This document shows positions 7,689 to 16,560 of a DNA stretch of 64,000 nucleotides, in pieces (position 1 is the stretch's first letter; every line of letters starts with the position of its first letter). The notes beneath the pieces are model-generated. The model was not told the origin of the DNA and ran no database searches. It saw only the letters and a program-made list of their open reading frames with translations. Source of the stretch: Vibrio brasiliensis LMG 20546 (GTDB lineage: Bacteria; Pseudomonadota; Gammaproteobacteria; Enterobacterales; Vibrionaceae); NCBI RefSeq assembly GCF_000189255.1, contig NZ_AEVS01000031.1:30359-94358 (forward strand), written 5' to 3'. A program made the translations under genes and the position numbers.

Positions 7689-8324
7689 TTAAGCTTCTGA
7701 TTCTAGCTGTTGGAGCAAAATAACTGCTTGAGTTCTATTTTTTACACCTAACTTTCTGAAGATCGCGGTCATATGAGCTTTTATTGTTGCTTCTGAAACA
7801 TTTAATTCATAAGCAATCTGCTTATTTAGCAAACCATCAGATAACATTCCAAGAACCTTGTACTGTTGAGGTGTCAAAGTGGCAATTTTCTCAGCTAAAT
7901 CATTACAGGCAGCATTGTTAGTGATAGAGCCTTCTGGGAAGAACGGTTCGCCATTAAGCACTTGGTTTAAAGCGCTCACCAATTCACGCATGTCGCTCGA
8001 TTTAGGAATGAAACCAAATGCACCATGACTCTTCACTTGGGTCACGACTGCAGGTTCTTCACTGGCTGAGACAACCACAATTGGTAAATCAGGGTATTCT
8101 GCACGCAGCTGGATCAGACCAGACATGCCGTTAGCTCCGGGCATTTTTAGATCGAGAAGTAGTAAGTCTGGCTCATCCCCTTTCGCCAGTAACGAAAGAA
8201 GAGCATCAAGTGAATCTGCTTCAAGCAAATTCGCACCACTGACCGCCATATGCACAGATTGAAACAGGGCATTGCGAAACAGCGGGTGATCATCAGCGAT
8301 GATTATGGTGTAGGTCGAATCCAT
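7689..8324 (-). CDS. crbR: LuxR-family response regulator (CrbR-like)
   Basis: A 211-residue two-domain regulator. Residues 1-125 form a receiver domain with the acidic pair Asp11-Asp12, phosphoacceptor Asp58 in LLLLDLKMPG, and the Lys of FIPKSS. Residues about 145-207 form a LuxR-type helix-turn-helix (LTPQQYKVLGMLSDGLLNKQ, then SEATIKAHMTAIFRKLGV). It matches CrbR/ErdR, the partner of CrbS/MxtR kinases, which activates acetyl-CoA synthetase. The kinase candidate lies 4 kb away at 347-3775, separated by the symporter and marC. Expected targets are acs (not in this window) and possibly the symporter pair; I could not identify a binding site. Confidence 0.83.
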   Translation of the reverse strand: MDSTYTIIIADDHPLFRNALFQSVHMAVSGANLLEADSLDALLSLLAKGDEPDLLLLDLKMPGANGMSGLIQLRAEYPDLPIVVVSASEEPAVVTQVKSHGAFGFIPKSSDMRELVSALNQVLNGEPFFPEGSITNNAACNDLAEKIATLTPQQYKVLGMLSDGLLNKQIAYELNVSEATIKAHMTAIFRKLGVKNRTQAVILLQQLESEA

Positions 8325-8479
8325 GACGTTAACTACTTATGACTGTTTGGTTAATAGAATTATTAACATCTTTGCATGTGTGGACAATATTTATGCGCTA
8401 AAAGTCTGAAGTGTATCGGGTTTTATTAGCGATATTGCATATAGATGCGATGTAAGAAGTGCTAAGTGGCACGTTTAAC

Positions 8480-8503
8480 TATGCCCCTGGTAAAACCAGA
8501 GGC
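8480..8503 (-). terminator. Possible weak terminator of dsbD
   Basis: Eight-base stem GCCTCTGG / CCAGGGGC (one G-T pair) with a five-base TTTTA loop, 13 bases past the dsbD stop codon. No T run follows, so it may instead be an RNA-stabilising hairpin. Confidence 0.4.
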
Positions 8504-8515
8504 ACTAAGATGAGC

Positions 8516-10318
8516 TTAAAGCTGGTGGTTGTTCAGATGGCTGAGAAAGGTCTCTGCATCCATAAATCCGGTGATGCGAGCGTTTGAAACAGACTCTCCA
8601 TTGGCATCCCAGAACTCAATGGTTGGCAGACCTAAAACGTTCATCTCTTTTAGCAACTCGATGTCCTGAGGCTGATTACGTGTTACGTCAGCCTGCAGCA
8701 GGACAAAGTTTTTCAGTCGTGATTCGACGTCCTGCTGGTGGAAGGTGTACTTCTCAAACTCTTTACAAGCCACACACCAGTCAGCATAGAAGTCGAGCAT
8801 TACAGGTTTGCCAGCTTGTTTTGCCAGAGCGAGTTGTTGCTCCAGTTGGGTAACATTCTCGATACGGATAAATTCGATCTGACTCTGTTTCTGCTCACTG
8901 GCACTATTACCGAAGTAGTAATTAAGCGCGGGCTGAGCTGAAGCGAATAAGCCGAGTACCGCAACGATGCCAACTACACTCTGTTTCCAGCCGCCGAAAG
9001 GCAGTGAGTTCTTGACGTGGTATAGCCAGCCAAATGCTGCCAGACCAAGTGCTGACCATAAGCCCGTAGCCCATACTTCAGGTAAGATTCGTTCAAGCAG
9101 GAAGATAGGTGCGGCAAGTAAAACAAAACCAAACAGGGTCTTCACACGATCCATCCAGTTGCCCGCTTTTGGCAGCAATTTGTTGCCAAATACCGCCACT
9201 AACATCAGTGGAATACCCATACCGAGTGCCAGCGCATAAAGTGCAACGCCGCCAGTCACTAAGTCGCCACTTTGCGCTACATACAACAGGGCACCTGAAA
9301 GCGGGGCCGTGGTACATGGAGAGCAAACCAGACCAGAAATTGCGCCCATTGCAAACACGCCTAACGAGCTGCCACCTTGTTGTTTATTGCTAAGGTTGTT
9401 AAGCCAGGTTTGAACTGAGCTAGGTAGCTGCAGGCTGTATAAGCCGAACATCGAAAGTGCAAGAGCGACGAAGAGGACACTCAGACCAATTAAAACATAA
9501 GGGTGCTGCATTGCCGCCTGAAACTGCATCCCTGCTGAGGCTACGACCAGTCCGAGTAGGGTGTAGGTCAGTGCCATGCCCTGAACATAGATAAATGCCA
9601 GACCAAGTGCTCGACTATGACTAAGTTTGCCACTACCTAAAACGATACTGGTCAGAATCGGGTACATAGGCAGAACACAAGGGGTGAAGGCTAAGCCAAC
9701 ACCCAAAGCTAGAAAGAGAACAGGTGTCCACCAGTTGTCGCTCAGGCTTGCTGCTAAGTTTGATTCGCTAGAGACTGGCTTGACTGCCGTTGTTGAAGCG
9801 GTCGCTTGCTCAACTGGTGTGGTGGTTGCTGTCTGTTGCGGGATAACTGCGGCACTGTCCTGGAAGTCAAAACTTGTCAGGTCAATAACACGGGTTTCAG
9901 GTGGATAACAAAACCCAGCTTTGGCACAACCCTGATACTGAACGATAAGGCGCGCGCCATTTTGGTAATTGGCCAGCGGAACTTCGACAAACAGTGGAGT
10001 GGTATAGATATTTACTTCGCCAAAGAACTCATCTTTATGGGGTTCACCATCGCGCATCTCAATATCGCCCAGAGTGACATTTTCGCCACTGACTGAAATA
10101 CGATGTTGGTACAGGTAGTAGTCGTCTTTGACTTGCCAGTCGAGGAAAACGCGATCGCCCTGCTGATAAGAATTGAAAGGAAAGGCTTGGTCGACAGGGA
10201 CAAAAGTATTGTTGTTCTGGCCAAAACTTGGGGCAGAGTTTGAATTACCAAACAACGCCATCGCTGGCATTGAAATAACAGAAAACAACAAGACGAAAAG
10301 AGATAAGACGACGCGCAT
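8516..10318 (-). CDS. dsbD: Thiol:disulfide interchange protein DsbD
   Basis: A 600-residue inner-membrane protein that moves electrons from cytoplasmic thioredoxin to periplasmic thiol proteins such as DsbC and the cytochrome c maturation factors. It has a signal peptide (cleaved near MAMALFG, about residue 22). Next is the periplasmic immunoglobulin-like N domain with its cysteine pair in [13 protein letters not shown]. An eight-helix core follows, with redox cysteines in [13 protein letters not shown] and [15 protein letters not shown]. The protein ends in a thioredoxin domain with the WCVACKEFE active site. All three cysteine pairs are present, so the relay should be complete. It is downstream of argR on the same strand with a strong hairpin between. 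Confidence 0.96.
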   Translation of the reverse strand: MRVVLSLFVLLFSVISMPAMALFGNSNSAPSFGQNNNTFVPVDQAFPFNSYQQGDRVFLDWQVKDDYYLYQHRISVSGENVTLGDIEMRDGEPHKDEFFGEVNIYTTPLFVEVPLANYQNGARLIVQYQGCAKAGFCYPPETRVIDLTSFDFQDSAAVIPQQTATTTPVEQATASTTAVKPVSSESNLAASLSDNWWTPVLFLALGVGLAFTPCVLPMYPILTSIVLGSGKLSHSRALGLAFIYVQGMALTYTLLGLVVASAGMQFQAAMQHPYVLIGLSVLFVALALSMFGLYSLQLPSSVQTWLNNLSNKQQGGSSLGVFAMGAISGLVCSPCTTAPLSGALLYVAQSGDLVTGGVALYALALGMGIPLMLVAVFGNKLLPKAGNWMDRVKTLFGFVLLAAPIFLLERILPEVWATGLWSALGLAAFGWLYHVKNSLPFGGWKQSVVGIVAVLGLFASAQPALNYYFGNSASEQKQSQIEFIRIENVTQLEQQLALAKQAGKPVMLDFYADWCVACKEFEKYTFHQQDVESRLKNFVLLQADVTRNQPQDIELLKEMNVLGLPTIEFWDANGESVSNARITGFMDAETFLSHLNNHQL

Positions 10319-10426
10319 AAAACAGCCACAAAGTTAAATTTGATTCATTTTAACTCAATCAGACACGAGAAAGCGCGAATAAGTTTCAACTGGATGGAAT
10401 TATTGCCGATATTCTTGAACCAGTCT

Positions 10427-10458
10427 CCACACCCCAAAGCAGATAGTTCGGGGTGTGG
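10427..10458 (-). terminator. Strong hairpin between argR and dsbD
   Basis: Perfect nine-base stem CCACACCCC / GGGGTGTGG with a 14-base loop, 15 bases past the argR stop codon. There is no T run on the minus strand, so it is either a poor terminator or a 3' stabilising structure. Confidence 0.5.
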
Positions 10459-10472
10459 GGTAAGAAAGAGGT

Positions 10473-10961
10473 TTATGAAACGCCTAAACGAGCGCGGACA
10501 ACTTGCTCGCAGGCATCAATATGGTCGGTATCTTTAGGAATAACCAGCACAGTATCATTGCCACCTACGGTTCCGAGAATCTCGGTGTGCGGATCAATAT
10601 CAACTAGGCGAGCCACAAGTTGTGCACTCCCCGGGTGGGTCTTAACCACGACCATAGATTGGTTGTGAGTAATGAACTCTATCTGTGAAGAAATTGACGA
10701 TTCAACACGCACTGGTGCGGTTTCTACCGTTATGCAGTAAACCTTTTTACCGCAAGCGTTCTGGACTTTCACGACGCCTAATTGCGAAAGCAGTCGTGAC
10801 ACAGTTGACTGGCTGATACCCTCAAAACCAATTCTAACTAATGCTTCTCGCAGTTCATTTTGGGTACTAAAGCTCTGCTGCTGAAGAAGGCGTTTACAGG
10901 CGGCAGTCAGAGTCTTATCTTCGCTGTAATCAACTGTGGCCGAGGTTAGAGTTTCACTCAT
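10473..10961 (-). CDS. ArgR-family regulator with altered ligand site (ArgR paralogue)
   Basis: A 162-residue protein with the full ArgR layout. It has a winged-helix N-terminal domain (residues about 15-80, with ISQSTVSRLLSQLG corresponding to E. coli NINQSKVSRMLTKFG) and a C-terminal oligomerisation and ligand domain (HPGSAQLVARLVD, EILGTVGGNDTVLV). It is clearly divergent from the near-identical ArgR normally found beside mdh in enterics and vibrios, so it is probably a second copy. The key oddity is Asn135: E. coli ArgR has Asp128-Asp129 in IAGDDT, which contact the arginine side chain, and here the motif is VGGNDT. It is on the same strand as, and downstream of, the arginine deiminase genes and pyrBI, and likely regulates the arc genes. 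A dedicated symbol is not assigned. Confidence 0.88.
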   Translation of the reverse strand: MSETLTSATVDYSEDKTLTAACKRLLQQQSFSTQNELREALVRIGFEGISQSTVSRLLSQLGVVKVQNACGKKVYCITVETAPVRVESSISSQIEFITHNQSMVVVKTHPGSAQLVARLVDIDPHTEILGTVGGNDTVLVIPKDTDHIDACEQVVRARLGVS

Positions 10962-11265
10962 GGGAACTCCTCAAAAAAACATGACGTAGGGATACGATTC
11001 GTCCATGCGGCTACCAGCACATAACTCCATATAAGTGCTGTCTATTCGTGAGCAATCACTTCTTTGGTGATTTCATTTTTAGTCTATGGAATAGATTAAC
11101 ACCAAATTTTGTGTGGCATTGTGAAAGAGATCGCCAAACAAACAACTGGTCTTTTGGCTGTTTTATTGTGTGAAATTCTGTTGAAGTGTGGATATTTATT
11201 CCGCATAGGGAATAAATATCCAGCAATGATTTTGAGAAAAATCGATAGGGTGCGAGGTGACTAAT
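10962..11265. promoter_or_regulatory. Intergenic region between pyrI and the argR paralogue, with a long inverted repeat
   Basis: This 304-base region holds the presumed promoter of the argR paralogue and the end of the pyrBI transcript. A perfect 13-base inverted repeat with a six-base spacer lies at 11190-11221 (GGATATTTATTCC / GGAATAAATATCC). It has no T run on either strand, so it looks more like an operator than a terminator. Its elements GGGAATAAA and TATTTATTC also occur upstream of arcA at 16619-16650. No clear sigma-70 promoter could be fixed. Confidence 0.5.
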
Positions 11266-11730
11266 TTAGCGAGCTTCGGTCATGATTTCGCGAGAGAATA
11301 CTTTTTCACAGTAGTGACATTTTAGCTGTACGCTTTCCTGTTTTTGCTGCACTTTAAAGTGACTTTCCACTGGCTCACCGTGTGAAATACAGTTGCTGTT
11401 CGGACACTCGAAGACACTCTCAATGCTTTCTGGCAGGGTAAGGTTAAGCTTGCTAACGACCTTATACTCTTCAATCTGATTCACTGTCGCTTTTGGTGCG
11501 TACAGTGCCAGTTGGCTAGCCTGCTCTTTGGTCAGATAGATGTTCTCAATCTTGATCAGATCTTTTGAGCCGAGAGCCGAGGAAGGTAGGTTCAGACCAA
11601 TTGTGATGCGCTGATTAGCTTTGTGCATTTTGAAAAGCTTTAGGATCTTAATACCGATATGCGCAGGAATATGGTCAATAACAGAGCCGTTGCGAATCGC
11701 TTCTACCTGAAGTTGAGTTTCTTTCACCAT
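11266..11730 (-). CDS. pyrI: Aspartate carbamoyltransferase regulatory chain
   Basis: A 154-residue regulatory subunit that binds ATP and CTP to adjust aspartate carbamoyltransferase activity. The N-terminal allosteric domain begins [23 protein letters not shown]. The C-terminal zinc domain has the four ligands Cys109, Cys114, Cys138 and Cys141, at the same numbers as E. coli PyrI. It follows pyrB by 17 bases on the same strand, forming a pyrBI operon. A zinc-binding holoenzyme of six catalytic and six regulatory chains is expected. Confidence 0.97.
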   Translation of the reverse strand: MVKETQLQVEAIRNGSVIDHIPAHIGIKILKLFKMHKANQRITIGLNLPSSALGSKDLIKIENIYLTKEQASQLALYAPKATVNQIEEYKVVSKLNLTLPESIESVFECPNSNCISHGEPVESHFKVQQKQESVQLKCHYCEKVFSREIMTEAR

Positions 11731-11747
11731 GATGTCTCTCCTGCTTA

Positions 11748-12677
11748 TTAAATGTTTTCGTTAAGAACTAGGGCTAATAGGGCTTCGCGAGCGTAAACAC
11801 CGTTTTCTGCCTGCTCGAAGTAGTAAGCGTGTTTGGTCTTATCTACATCAGTCGTGATTTCATCCACACGTGGAAGCGGGTGCAGAACCTTCAAGTTATC
11901 ACGCGCTTCTTTGAGTGTTTCCGCCGTCAGAATAAATGCTGACTTAATATGAGCATATTCAGACTCATCAAAACGCTCTTTCTGTACGCGAGTCATATAG
12001 AGGACGTCTAGTTCTGGAACAACCTCTTCGATATTGGTGTGAGTGCTGAACTTAATTCCCGCTTCTTCGAGTTCTTCACAGATGTAATCTGGCATTGCGA
12101 GCGCGTCAGGTGCAATGAAGAAGAAACGTACGTTATCGAACTTGGCGAGTGCTTGAGTCAGAGAGTGGACAGTGCGGCCATATTTAAGGTCACCAACGAA
12201 TGCCACATTAAGATTATCTAACGTCCCCTGCGTCTCATGAATCGAGAACAGATCGAGCAGCGTCTGAGTCGGGTGCTGGTTAGCACCGTCACCACCATTG
12301 ACAATTGGTACACCGTTAGAGAATTCAGATGCGAGGCGCGCAGCACCTTCTTGAGGGTGACGCATGACAAAGGCATCAACGTAAGACGAGATTACCTGCA
12401 CTGAGTCAGCCAGAGTTTCGCCTTTTTTAGCCAGTGAAGTGTTACCACCATTATCAAAGCCAATCACTGTGCCACCTAAACGTTGCACGGCTGTTTCGAA
12501 TGAAAGACGTGTTCGGGTTGAAGGTTCAAAGAAGCAGCTAGCAACAACCTTGTTCTTCAGTAACTCTGGGTTAGGCTCAGCTTTCAGTCTTGTCGCAGTA
12601 TCGACAATCAGCTCTAACTCTTCGCGGCTGAGTTCTGGGATGGAGATGATGTGCTTGTTAAATAACGAATGCGCCAT
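11748..12677 (-). CDS. pyrB: Aspartate carbamoyltransferase catalytic chain
   Basis: A 309-residue enzyme that joins carbamoyl phosphate and aspartate, the first committed step of pyrimidine synthesis. The carbamoyl-phosphate motif STRTR is at residues 53-57 and HPTQTLLDL is about mid-protein. The loop region containing the aspartate-binding arginine and HPLPR (the C-terminal signature) are also present. It is followed by pyrI and preceded by a leader peptide and attenuator (12713-12835), so expression should fall when UTP is plentiful. It lies next to ornithine carbamoyltransferase, an enzyme of the same fold that handles the same carbamoyl phosphate. Confidence 0.97.
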   Translation of the reverse strand: MAHSLFNKHIISIPELSREELELIVDTATRLKAEPNPELLKNKVVASCFFEPSTRTRLSFETAVQRLGGTVIGFDNGGNTSLAKKGETLADSVQVISSYVDAFVMRHPQEGAARLASEFSNGVPIVNGGDGANQHPTQTLLDLFSIHETQGTLDNLNVAFVGDLKYGRTVHSLTQALAKFDNVRFFFIAPDALAMPDYICEELEEAGIKFSTHTNIEEVVPELDVLYMTRVQKERFDESEYAHIKSAFILTAETLKEARDNLKVLHPLPRVDEITTDVDKTKHAYYFEQAENGVYAREALLALVLNENI

Positions 12678-12712
12678 AGCAGTTTTCCTCGTCTCGAATC
12701 AGGATTACAGAC

Positions 12713-12741
12713 AAAAAAAAGACCCCCTAAAAATAGGAGGC
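12713..12741 (-). terminator. pyrBI attenuator terminator
   Basis: On the minus strand the stem CCTCCTA / TAGGGGG (one G-T pair) is followed by eight T residues, 35 bases before the pyrB start codon. It lies immediately after the pyrL stop codon and a pyrimidine-rich stretch. This is the layout of the E. coli pyrBI attenuator, where fast transcription at high UTP uncouples the ribosome and lets the terminator form. Confidence 0.88.
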
Positions 12742-12742
12742 T

Positions 12743-12835
12743 TCAAAATAGAATTAATGGAGAAAAAGAAACAGACAACATCCCCGATTCTGGGCGTGCT
12801 TTGTAACAGCGCTGGGTGGATGTTAGCCGAGTCAT
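12743..12835 (-). CDS. pyrL: pyrBI operon leader peptide
   Basis: A 30-codon open frame on the minus strand, starting MTRLTSTQRCYK and ending SFSPLILF, with its TGA one base before the attenuator stem. A good ribosome-binding site (AAGGAG) lies eight bases upstream of the ATG. The end resembles the PFFFPLI stretch of E. coli PyrL, and the underlying RNA is U-rich (the run encoding MLSVSFS), where RNA polymerase would pause at low UTP. The arrangement of leader peptide, U-rich pause region and terminator is the E. coli mechanism. The peptide itself has no other known function. Confidence 0.82.
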   Translation of the reverse strand: MTRLTSTQRCYKARPESGMLSVSFSPLILF

Positions 12836-13188
12836 TTTTGTTCTCCTTAGACAAATTGCGGAGGATTATACGTACAAAAAAACGCCTTGCAAGCGTTTGC
12901 GAAAACTATCCAGAAATTGGATTTTTATGCGAAGTTCGCATATTTTCGCTATGTTTTCTCACCCTTTGTGAGATCTTGCTTGAAGGCGCCTTGTTGGCAA
13001 TTTTGTATCAAACTGTGTGAAAAAAAATGCGGGCTTTATTCAGGGGGGGATTTCAGGCTCCTTCCCGAATGCCACCCGCATTCCCCTGCAGAATACTCTT
13101 CACATTTGCAACTGTAGCGACGTTAACGTCTATCTGGTTATTTCGCTACAGCAGCAATTATTTTGAGTATTAGCAGCAACAATGGTGA
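12836..13188 (-). promoter_or_regulatory. Intergenic region between argF and pyrL
   Basis: This stretch of about 350 bases carries the presumed pyrBI promoter near the leader gene and the 3' end of the argF transcript. Two hairpins are visible. A nine-base stem CTGTAGCGA / TCGCTACAG lies at about 13111-13149, just after the argF stop, without a T run. A larger structure ending GCCCGCAT followed by eight T residues on the minus strand lies at about 13020-13085 and looks like the argF terminator. I could not fix the promoter. Confidence 0.5.
13020..13085 (-). terminator. Probable terminator of the arc/argF transcript
   Basis: On the minus strand ATGCGGG and CCCGCAT form the base of a long stem-loop with a smaller GGG/CCC stem inside, followed by TTTTTTTTC. 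It is about 105 bases past the argF stop codon. Confidence 0.55.
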
Positions 13189-14199
13189 TTAGTCACCTAG
13201 TGTCGCTACCATTACAGCCTTGATAGTGTGCATACGGTTTTCAGCTTCATCGAATACGATAGAGTGTTTAGACTCAACCACTTCGTCAGTAACTTCTACG
13301 CCGTCTTTTAGCTGAGGGTATTCCGCTGCAAGCTGTTTACCTACTGTGGTATCTTCACCGTGGAATGCTGGCAGACAGTGCATGAATTTCACATGTGGGT
13401 TACCTGTTGCTTTTAGCATCTCCATATTGACCTGGTAAGGCATCATTAGGTTGATACGTTCAGCCCATGCTTCTTTAGCTTCACCCATAGATACCCAAAC
13501 GTCAGTGTATAGGTAGTCACAACCTTGTACGCCTTCTTGAACGTCTTCAGTCATAGTGATTTTCGCGCCAGTTTCTTCAGCGATCTCGCGACATTGAGCA
13601 ACGAGTTCTTCTTCTGGCCAGAATGCTTTTGGAGCGACCAGGCGGATGTCCATGCCCATTTTAGCTGCGCCAACCATTAGTGAGTTACCCATGTTGTTGC
13701 GTGCATCACCAAGGTAAGCAAACTTCATTTCGTGTAGTTGCTTGCCGCGACCGTGTTCCATCATAGTCAGGAAGTCTGCCAGAATTTGAGTTGGGTGGAA
13801 TTCGTCAGTCAGACCGTTCCATACCGGTACACCAGCGTAAGCGCCTAGCTCTTCAACGATTTCTTGACCAAAGCCGCGGTACTCAATGCCGTCATACATG
13901 CGGCCAAGAACGCGAGCAGTATCTTTCATAGATTCTTTATGACCGATTTGAGAACCAGATGGGCCTAAGTAAGAAACTTGAGCGCCTTGGTCAAATGCTG
14001 CAACTTCAAATGCACAACGAGTACGAGTAGACGTTTTCTCGAAGATTAGAGCAATATTTTTGCCTTTTAGGCGAGGTTGCTCATAGCCGTTGTATTTCGC
14101 TTTTTTAAGCTCCGCAGAAAGGTCCAGTAGGTGTTGGATTTCACGTGGAGTAAAGTCTAATAGTTTTAGGAAGTTACGGTTGCGTAGGTTGAAAGCCAT
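13189..14199 (-). CDS. argF: Ornithine carbamoyltransferase (likely catabolic)
   Basis: A 336-residue cytoplasmic enzyme interconverting citrulline plus phosphate with ornithine plus carbamoyl phosphate. Visible motifs are the carbamoyl-phosphate loop STRTR (residues 57-61), [10 protein letters not shown] near mid-protein, and [10 protein letters not shown] near residue 275. It is the third gene of the arginine deiminase run arcA-arcC-argF on the minus strand, 167 bases after arcC. In this setting it should work in the direction of citrulline breakdown and could equally be called arcB. It is also next to pyrB, so carbamoyl phosphate made here could feed pyrimidines. The 336-residue length is that of typical catabolic and biosynthetic OTCs. 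Confidence 0.93.
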   Translation of the reverse strand: MAFNLRNRNFLKLLDFTPREIQHLLDLSAELKKAKYNGYEQPRLKGKNIALIFEKTSTRTRCAFEVAAFDQGAQVSYLGPSGSQIGHKESMKDTARVLGRMYDGIEYRGFGQEIVEELGAYAGVPVWNGLTDEFHPTQILADFLTMMEHGRGKQLHEMKFAYLGDARNNMGNSLMVGAAKMGMDIRLVAPKAFWPEEELVAQCREIAEETGAKITMTEDVQEGVQGCDYLYTDVWVSMGEAKEAWAERINLMMPYQVNMEMLKATGNPHVKFMHCLPAFHGEDTTVGKQLAAEYPQLKDGVEVTDEVVESKHSIVFDEAENRMHTIKAVMVATLGD

Positions 14200-14222
14200 G
14201 ATGTTTTCCTTCTTATTAGTGG

Positions 14223-14258
14223 GCGCTTTCTGGTTGCAGGGTAAGGGGTAGAAAGCGC
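14223..14258 (-). other. Inverted repeat between arcC and argF
   Basis: Perfect nine-base inverted repeat GCGCTTTCT / AGAAAGCGC with an 18-base loop, lying 24-59 bases before the argF start codon. A second possible stem, CAGAAGCC / GGCTTCTG, lies nearer arcC (about 14307-14342). They may be RNA processing or translational control structures within the arc transcript. Confidence 0.45.
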
Positions 14259-14366
14259 AGTAATAAATTGATTGTTCGTTTTAGTTTTGTCGCCGCTGGA
14301 GGAGCAGAAGCCTCTTTAATTCAACGAGATATAAGGCTTCTGATCTTTCCAAACTTCCGACAGTAA

Positions 14367-15278
14367 TTAACCTTTAGTGATATTGGTGCCCGCAGTACCT
14401 TGTAGGATGCGTAGGCCATCTTCTAGAGAGCCGATACCAACCACTTTTCCGCCTTGTTTGATGAACTCACATGACGCTTCGATTTTTGGACCCATAGAGC
14501 CAGCATCAAATTGATATTTAGCCAGTTCGCTCGGGTTAGTGCTGCGTAATGCATGTTGAGTTGGTTTGCCCCAATCAAGGTAAACAGCATCAGCGTCAGT
14601 CAGGATAAGCAGTGCATCTGCATCTAGCTGTTTAGCCAGGAATGCAGCAGACATGTCTTTATCGATTACCGCTTCAACACCAACCAGCTTGCCGTTTTCA
14701 CGCTTAACCGGAATACCACCGCCGCCAGTACAGATAACCAGATGGCCTTCGTCGATAAGCTTAGTGATCGCTTCGTGTTCGATGATGCCAGTAGGCTGAG
14801 GGCTAGGAACTACGCGACGGAAGTGTTGGCCATCAGGTTTGATTGTCCAGCGGTACTTCTCAGCCAGTTCACGTGCTTCAGCTTCTTCGTAAATAGGACC
14901 GATAGGCTTAGTCGGGTCTGCAAATGCCGGGTCATTCGGGTCAACCGTCATTTGCGTTAACATGCAAGTTGCGTTGATGTTTGGCATCTGGTTTTTGAAC
15001 TCTTGCATCAGCATGTAGCCGATCATGCCTTGAGTCTCACTGCCTAATACATCAAGTGGGTAAGGAGAAACCTTTTTGTATTCCAGACCTTGTAGAGCCA
15101 GTAAACCAACTTGTGGGCCATTACCATGCACAAGTACTACGTTGTACTCTTGAGCAATCTGAGAAATGGTCTTAACCGCGATTTCAATGTTCTGGCGCTG
15201 AACTTCTGCTTCTAACGGCTCACCGCGACGAAGTAGGGCGTTGCCGCCTAGTGCTACAACTACTGTTTGTTTAGTCAT
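14367..15278 (-). CDS. arcC: Carbamate kinase
   Basis: A 303-residue enzyme that transfers phosphate from carbamoyl phosphate to ADP, giving ATP, ammonia and carbon dioxide: the energy-yielding last step of the arginine deiminase pathway. It begins TKQTVVVALGGNALLRRG, the amino-acid kinase N-terminal signature, and contains VLVHGNGPQVG, ICTGGGGIPV and DADAVYLDWG for substrate and nucleotide binding. It lies 58 bases after arcA and upstream of argF on the same strand, so the three enzymes of the pathway are together. Confidence 0.96.
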   Translation of the reverse strand: MTKQTVVVALGGNALLRRGEPLEAEVQRQNIEIAVKTISQIAQEYNVVLVHGNGPQVGLLALQGLEYKKVSPYPLDVLGSETQGMIGYMLMQEFKNQMPNINATCMLTQMTVDPNDPAFADPTKPIGPIYEEAEARELAEKYRWTIKPDGQHFRRVVPSPQPTGIIEHEAITKLIDEGHLVICTGGGGIPVKRENGKLVGVEAVIDKDMSAAFLAKQLDADALLILTDADAVYLDWGKPTQHALRSTNPSELAKYQFDAGSMGPKIEASCEFIKQGGKVVGIGSLEDGLRILQGTAGTNITKG

Positions 15279-15336
15279 TGCTTTAATCTCTCTGCAGGGG
15301 CAGGAGCGATTGGGCTCCTGCCGACACGTTATTTAC

Positions 15337-16560
15337 TTAGATACCATCACGCTCGATTGGGCAGCTCATGCAGCGAGCACCGCCACGGCCACGACCTAGC
15401 TCATCACCTGGGATAGGTAGAACAGTGATGCCTGCTTTGTCGTATTTCTCGTTGGTGTAAGTGTTGCCTTCGTAGCCGATAACTACGCCAGGTTTCACGG
15501 TTAGAACGTTGTTCGCATCGTTCCACTGTTCACGCTCTGCGTGGAAGTTGTCGCCACCTGTTGTGATTAGGTTTAGCTTGTCTACGCCAAGTGCTTTCTC
15601 GATAGCAGTAACGAAGTAGCCTTCCTCTTTCACGTTTACGGCACCAGACTCATCGCCAGTTAGGCTCCAGCACTTAACATCTTTACGCACAACTTCTGGG
15701 TAAACAGAGAAGGTGTCTTCGTTCATGTGCGTCATTACTGTATCTAGGTGCATGCAAGAGCGGTGTTTAGGTAGCTCCATTGCAATGATTTGCTTCGCTT
15801 GACCGTGTTTGAACAGGCCAGATGCTAAGTGTTCAACACCCTGCGCTGTTGTACGTTCAGACATACCGATAAGAACTGTGCCACGGCCGATAACCAATAC
15901 GTCGCCGCCTTCGATTGTTGAGTTGTCGTAGTTGATGTTCTCGTCGTCACCGAAGTACTTAATGAAGTCCTGACCAGCGAATGTTGGGTGCCAGCGGTAG
16001 ATAGCACGAACATGGTTGGTTTCACGTTGACGAGCCGGTTTCGCCATAGGGTTGATAGACACACCGCCGTAAACCCAGCAAGAGGTATCGCGAGTGAATA
16101 GGTGGTTTGGTAGTGGTTCAATGATGAAATCCGTTGGAGCGTGTAAGCCTTGCATCATTGAAGAAGATTTCATTGGCATTTCTGCGTAAGAAAGACCACC
16201 AGTTAAGATCTTAGCCAGTTCTAGGTTTGGTAGGTCACCAAGGTAGCAGCGAACGTCGTTAGCGAATGTTTTACCTAGACGGTAATCAGAAACCTGACGG
16301 TTTAGTAGCCAGTCTTTTGCTTCTGGAACCGCTAATGTGTCAGCCAACAGATCGGTAAGAAGAAGAACTTCAACACCCTGGTCACGTAAAGTTTGAGTGA
16401 ATACGTCGTGCTCTTTACCAGCACGTTCAACTGCCAATACGTCATCGAATAGCAGGTCGTGACAGTTAGAAGGCGTCAGGTGAGTTAGAGCTCGTCTTGG
16501 GCGATGAACAAGAACGCGACGTAATTGACCGATTTCAGAACCTACGTATAACTTACTCAT
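15337..16560 (-). CDS. arcA: Arginine deiminase
   Basis: A 407-residue hydrolase converting arginine to citrulline and ammonia. It begins with the conserved [18 protein letters not shown]. It contains [12 protein letters not shown] (substrate carboxylate and guanidinium contacts), EGGDVLVIG, and HLDTVMTHM with the catalytic histidine region. It ends with [12 protein letters not shown], whose first cysteine (Cys397) is the nucleophile. It starts the arcA-arcC-argF run, with a GAGAGATACG ribosome-binding region before the ATG. A roughly 800-base upstream region carries a CRP-like site and a palindrome that may be regulatory. Confidence 0.97.
   Translation of the reverse strand: MSKLYVGSEIGQLRRVLVHRPRRALTHLTPSNCHDLLFDDVLAVERAGKEHDVFTQTLRDQGVEVLLLTDLLADTLAVPEAKDWLLNRQVSDYRLGKTFANDVRCYLGDLPNLELAKILTGGLSYAEMPMKSSSMMQGLHAPTDFIIEPLPNHLFTRDTSCWVYGGVSINPMAKPARQRETNHVRAIYRWHPTFAGQDFIKYFGDDENINYDNSTIEGGDVLVIGRGTVLIGMSERTTAQGVEHLASGLFKHGQAKQIIAMELPKHRSCMHLDTVMTHMNEDTFSVYPEVVRKDVKCWSLTGDESGAVNVKEEGYFVTAIEKALGVDKLNLITTGGDNFHAEREQWNDANNVLTVKPGVVIGYEGNTYTNEKYDKAGITVLPIPGDELGRGRGGARCMSCPIERDGI

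Noticed and set aside
10473-10961. Calling this gene the canonical argR
   Set aside because: Its sequence diverges strongly from the near-invariant ArgR of enterics and vibrios and its ligand motif differs, so it is treated as a paralogue.
12439-13020. 193-codon plus-strand frame across the pyrB 5' end and leader region
   Set aside because: It is antisense to pyrB and pyrL, lacks a ribosome-binding site and has no recognisable domain; the minus-strand leader explains the region.
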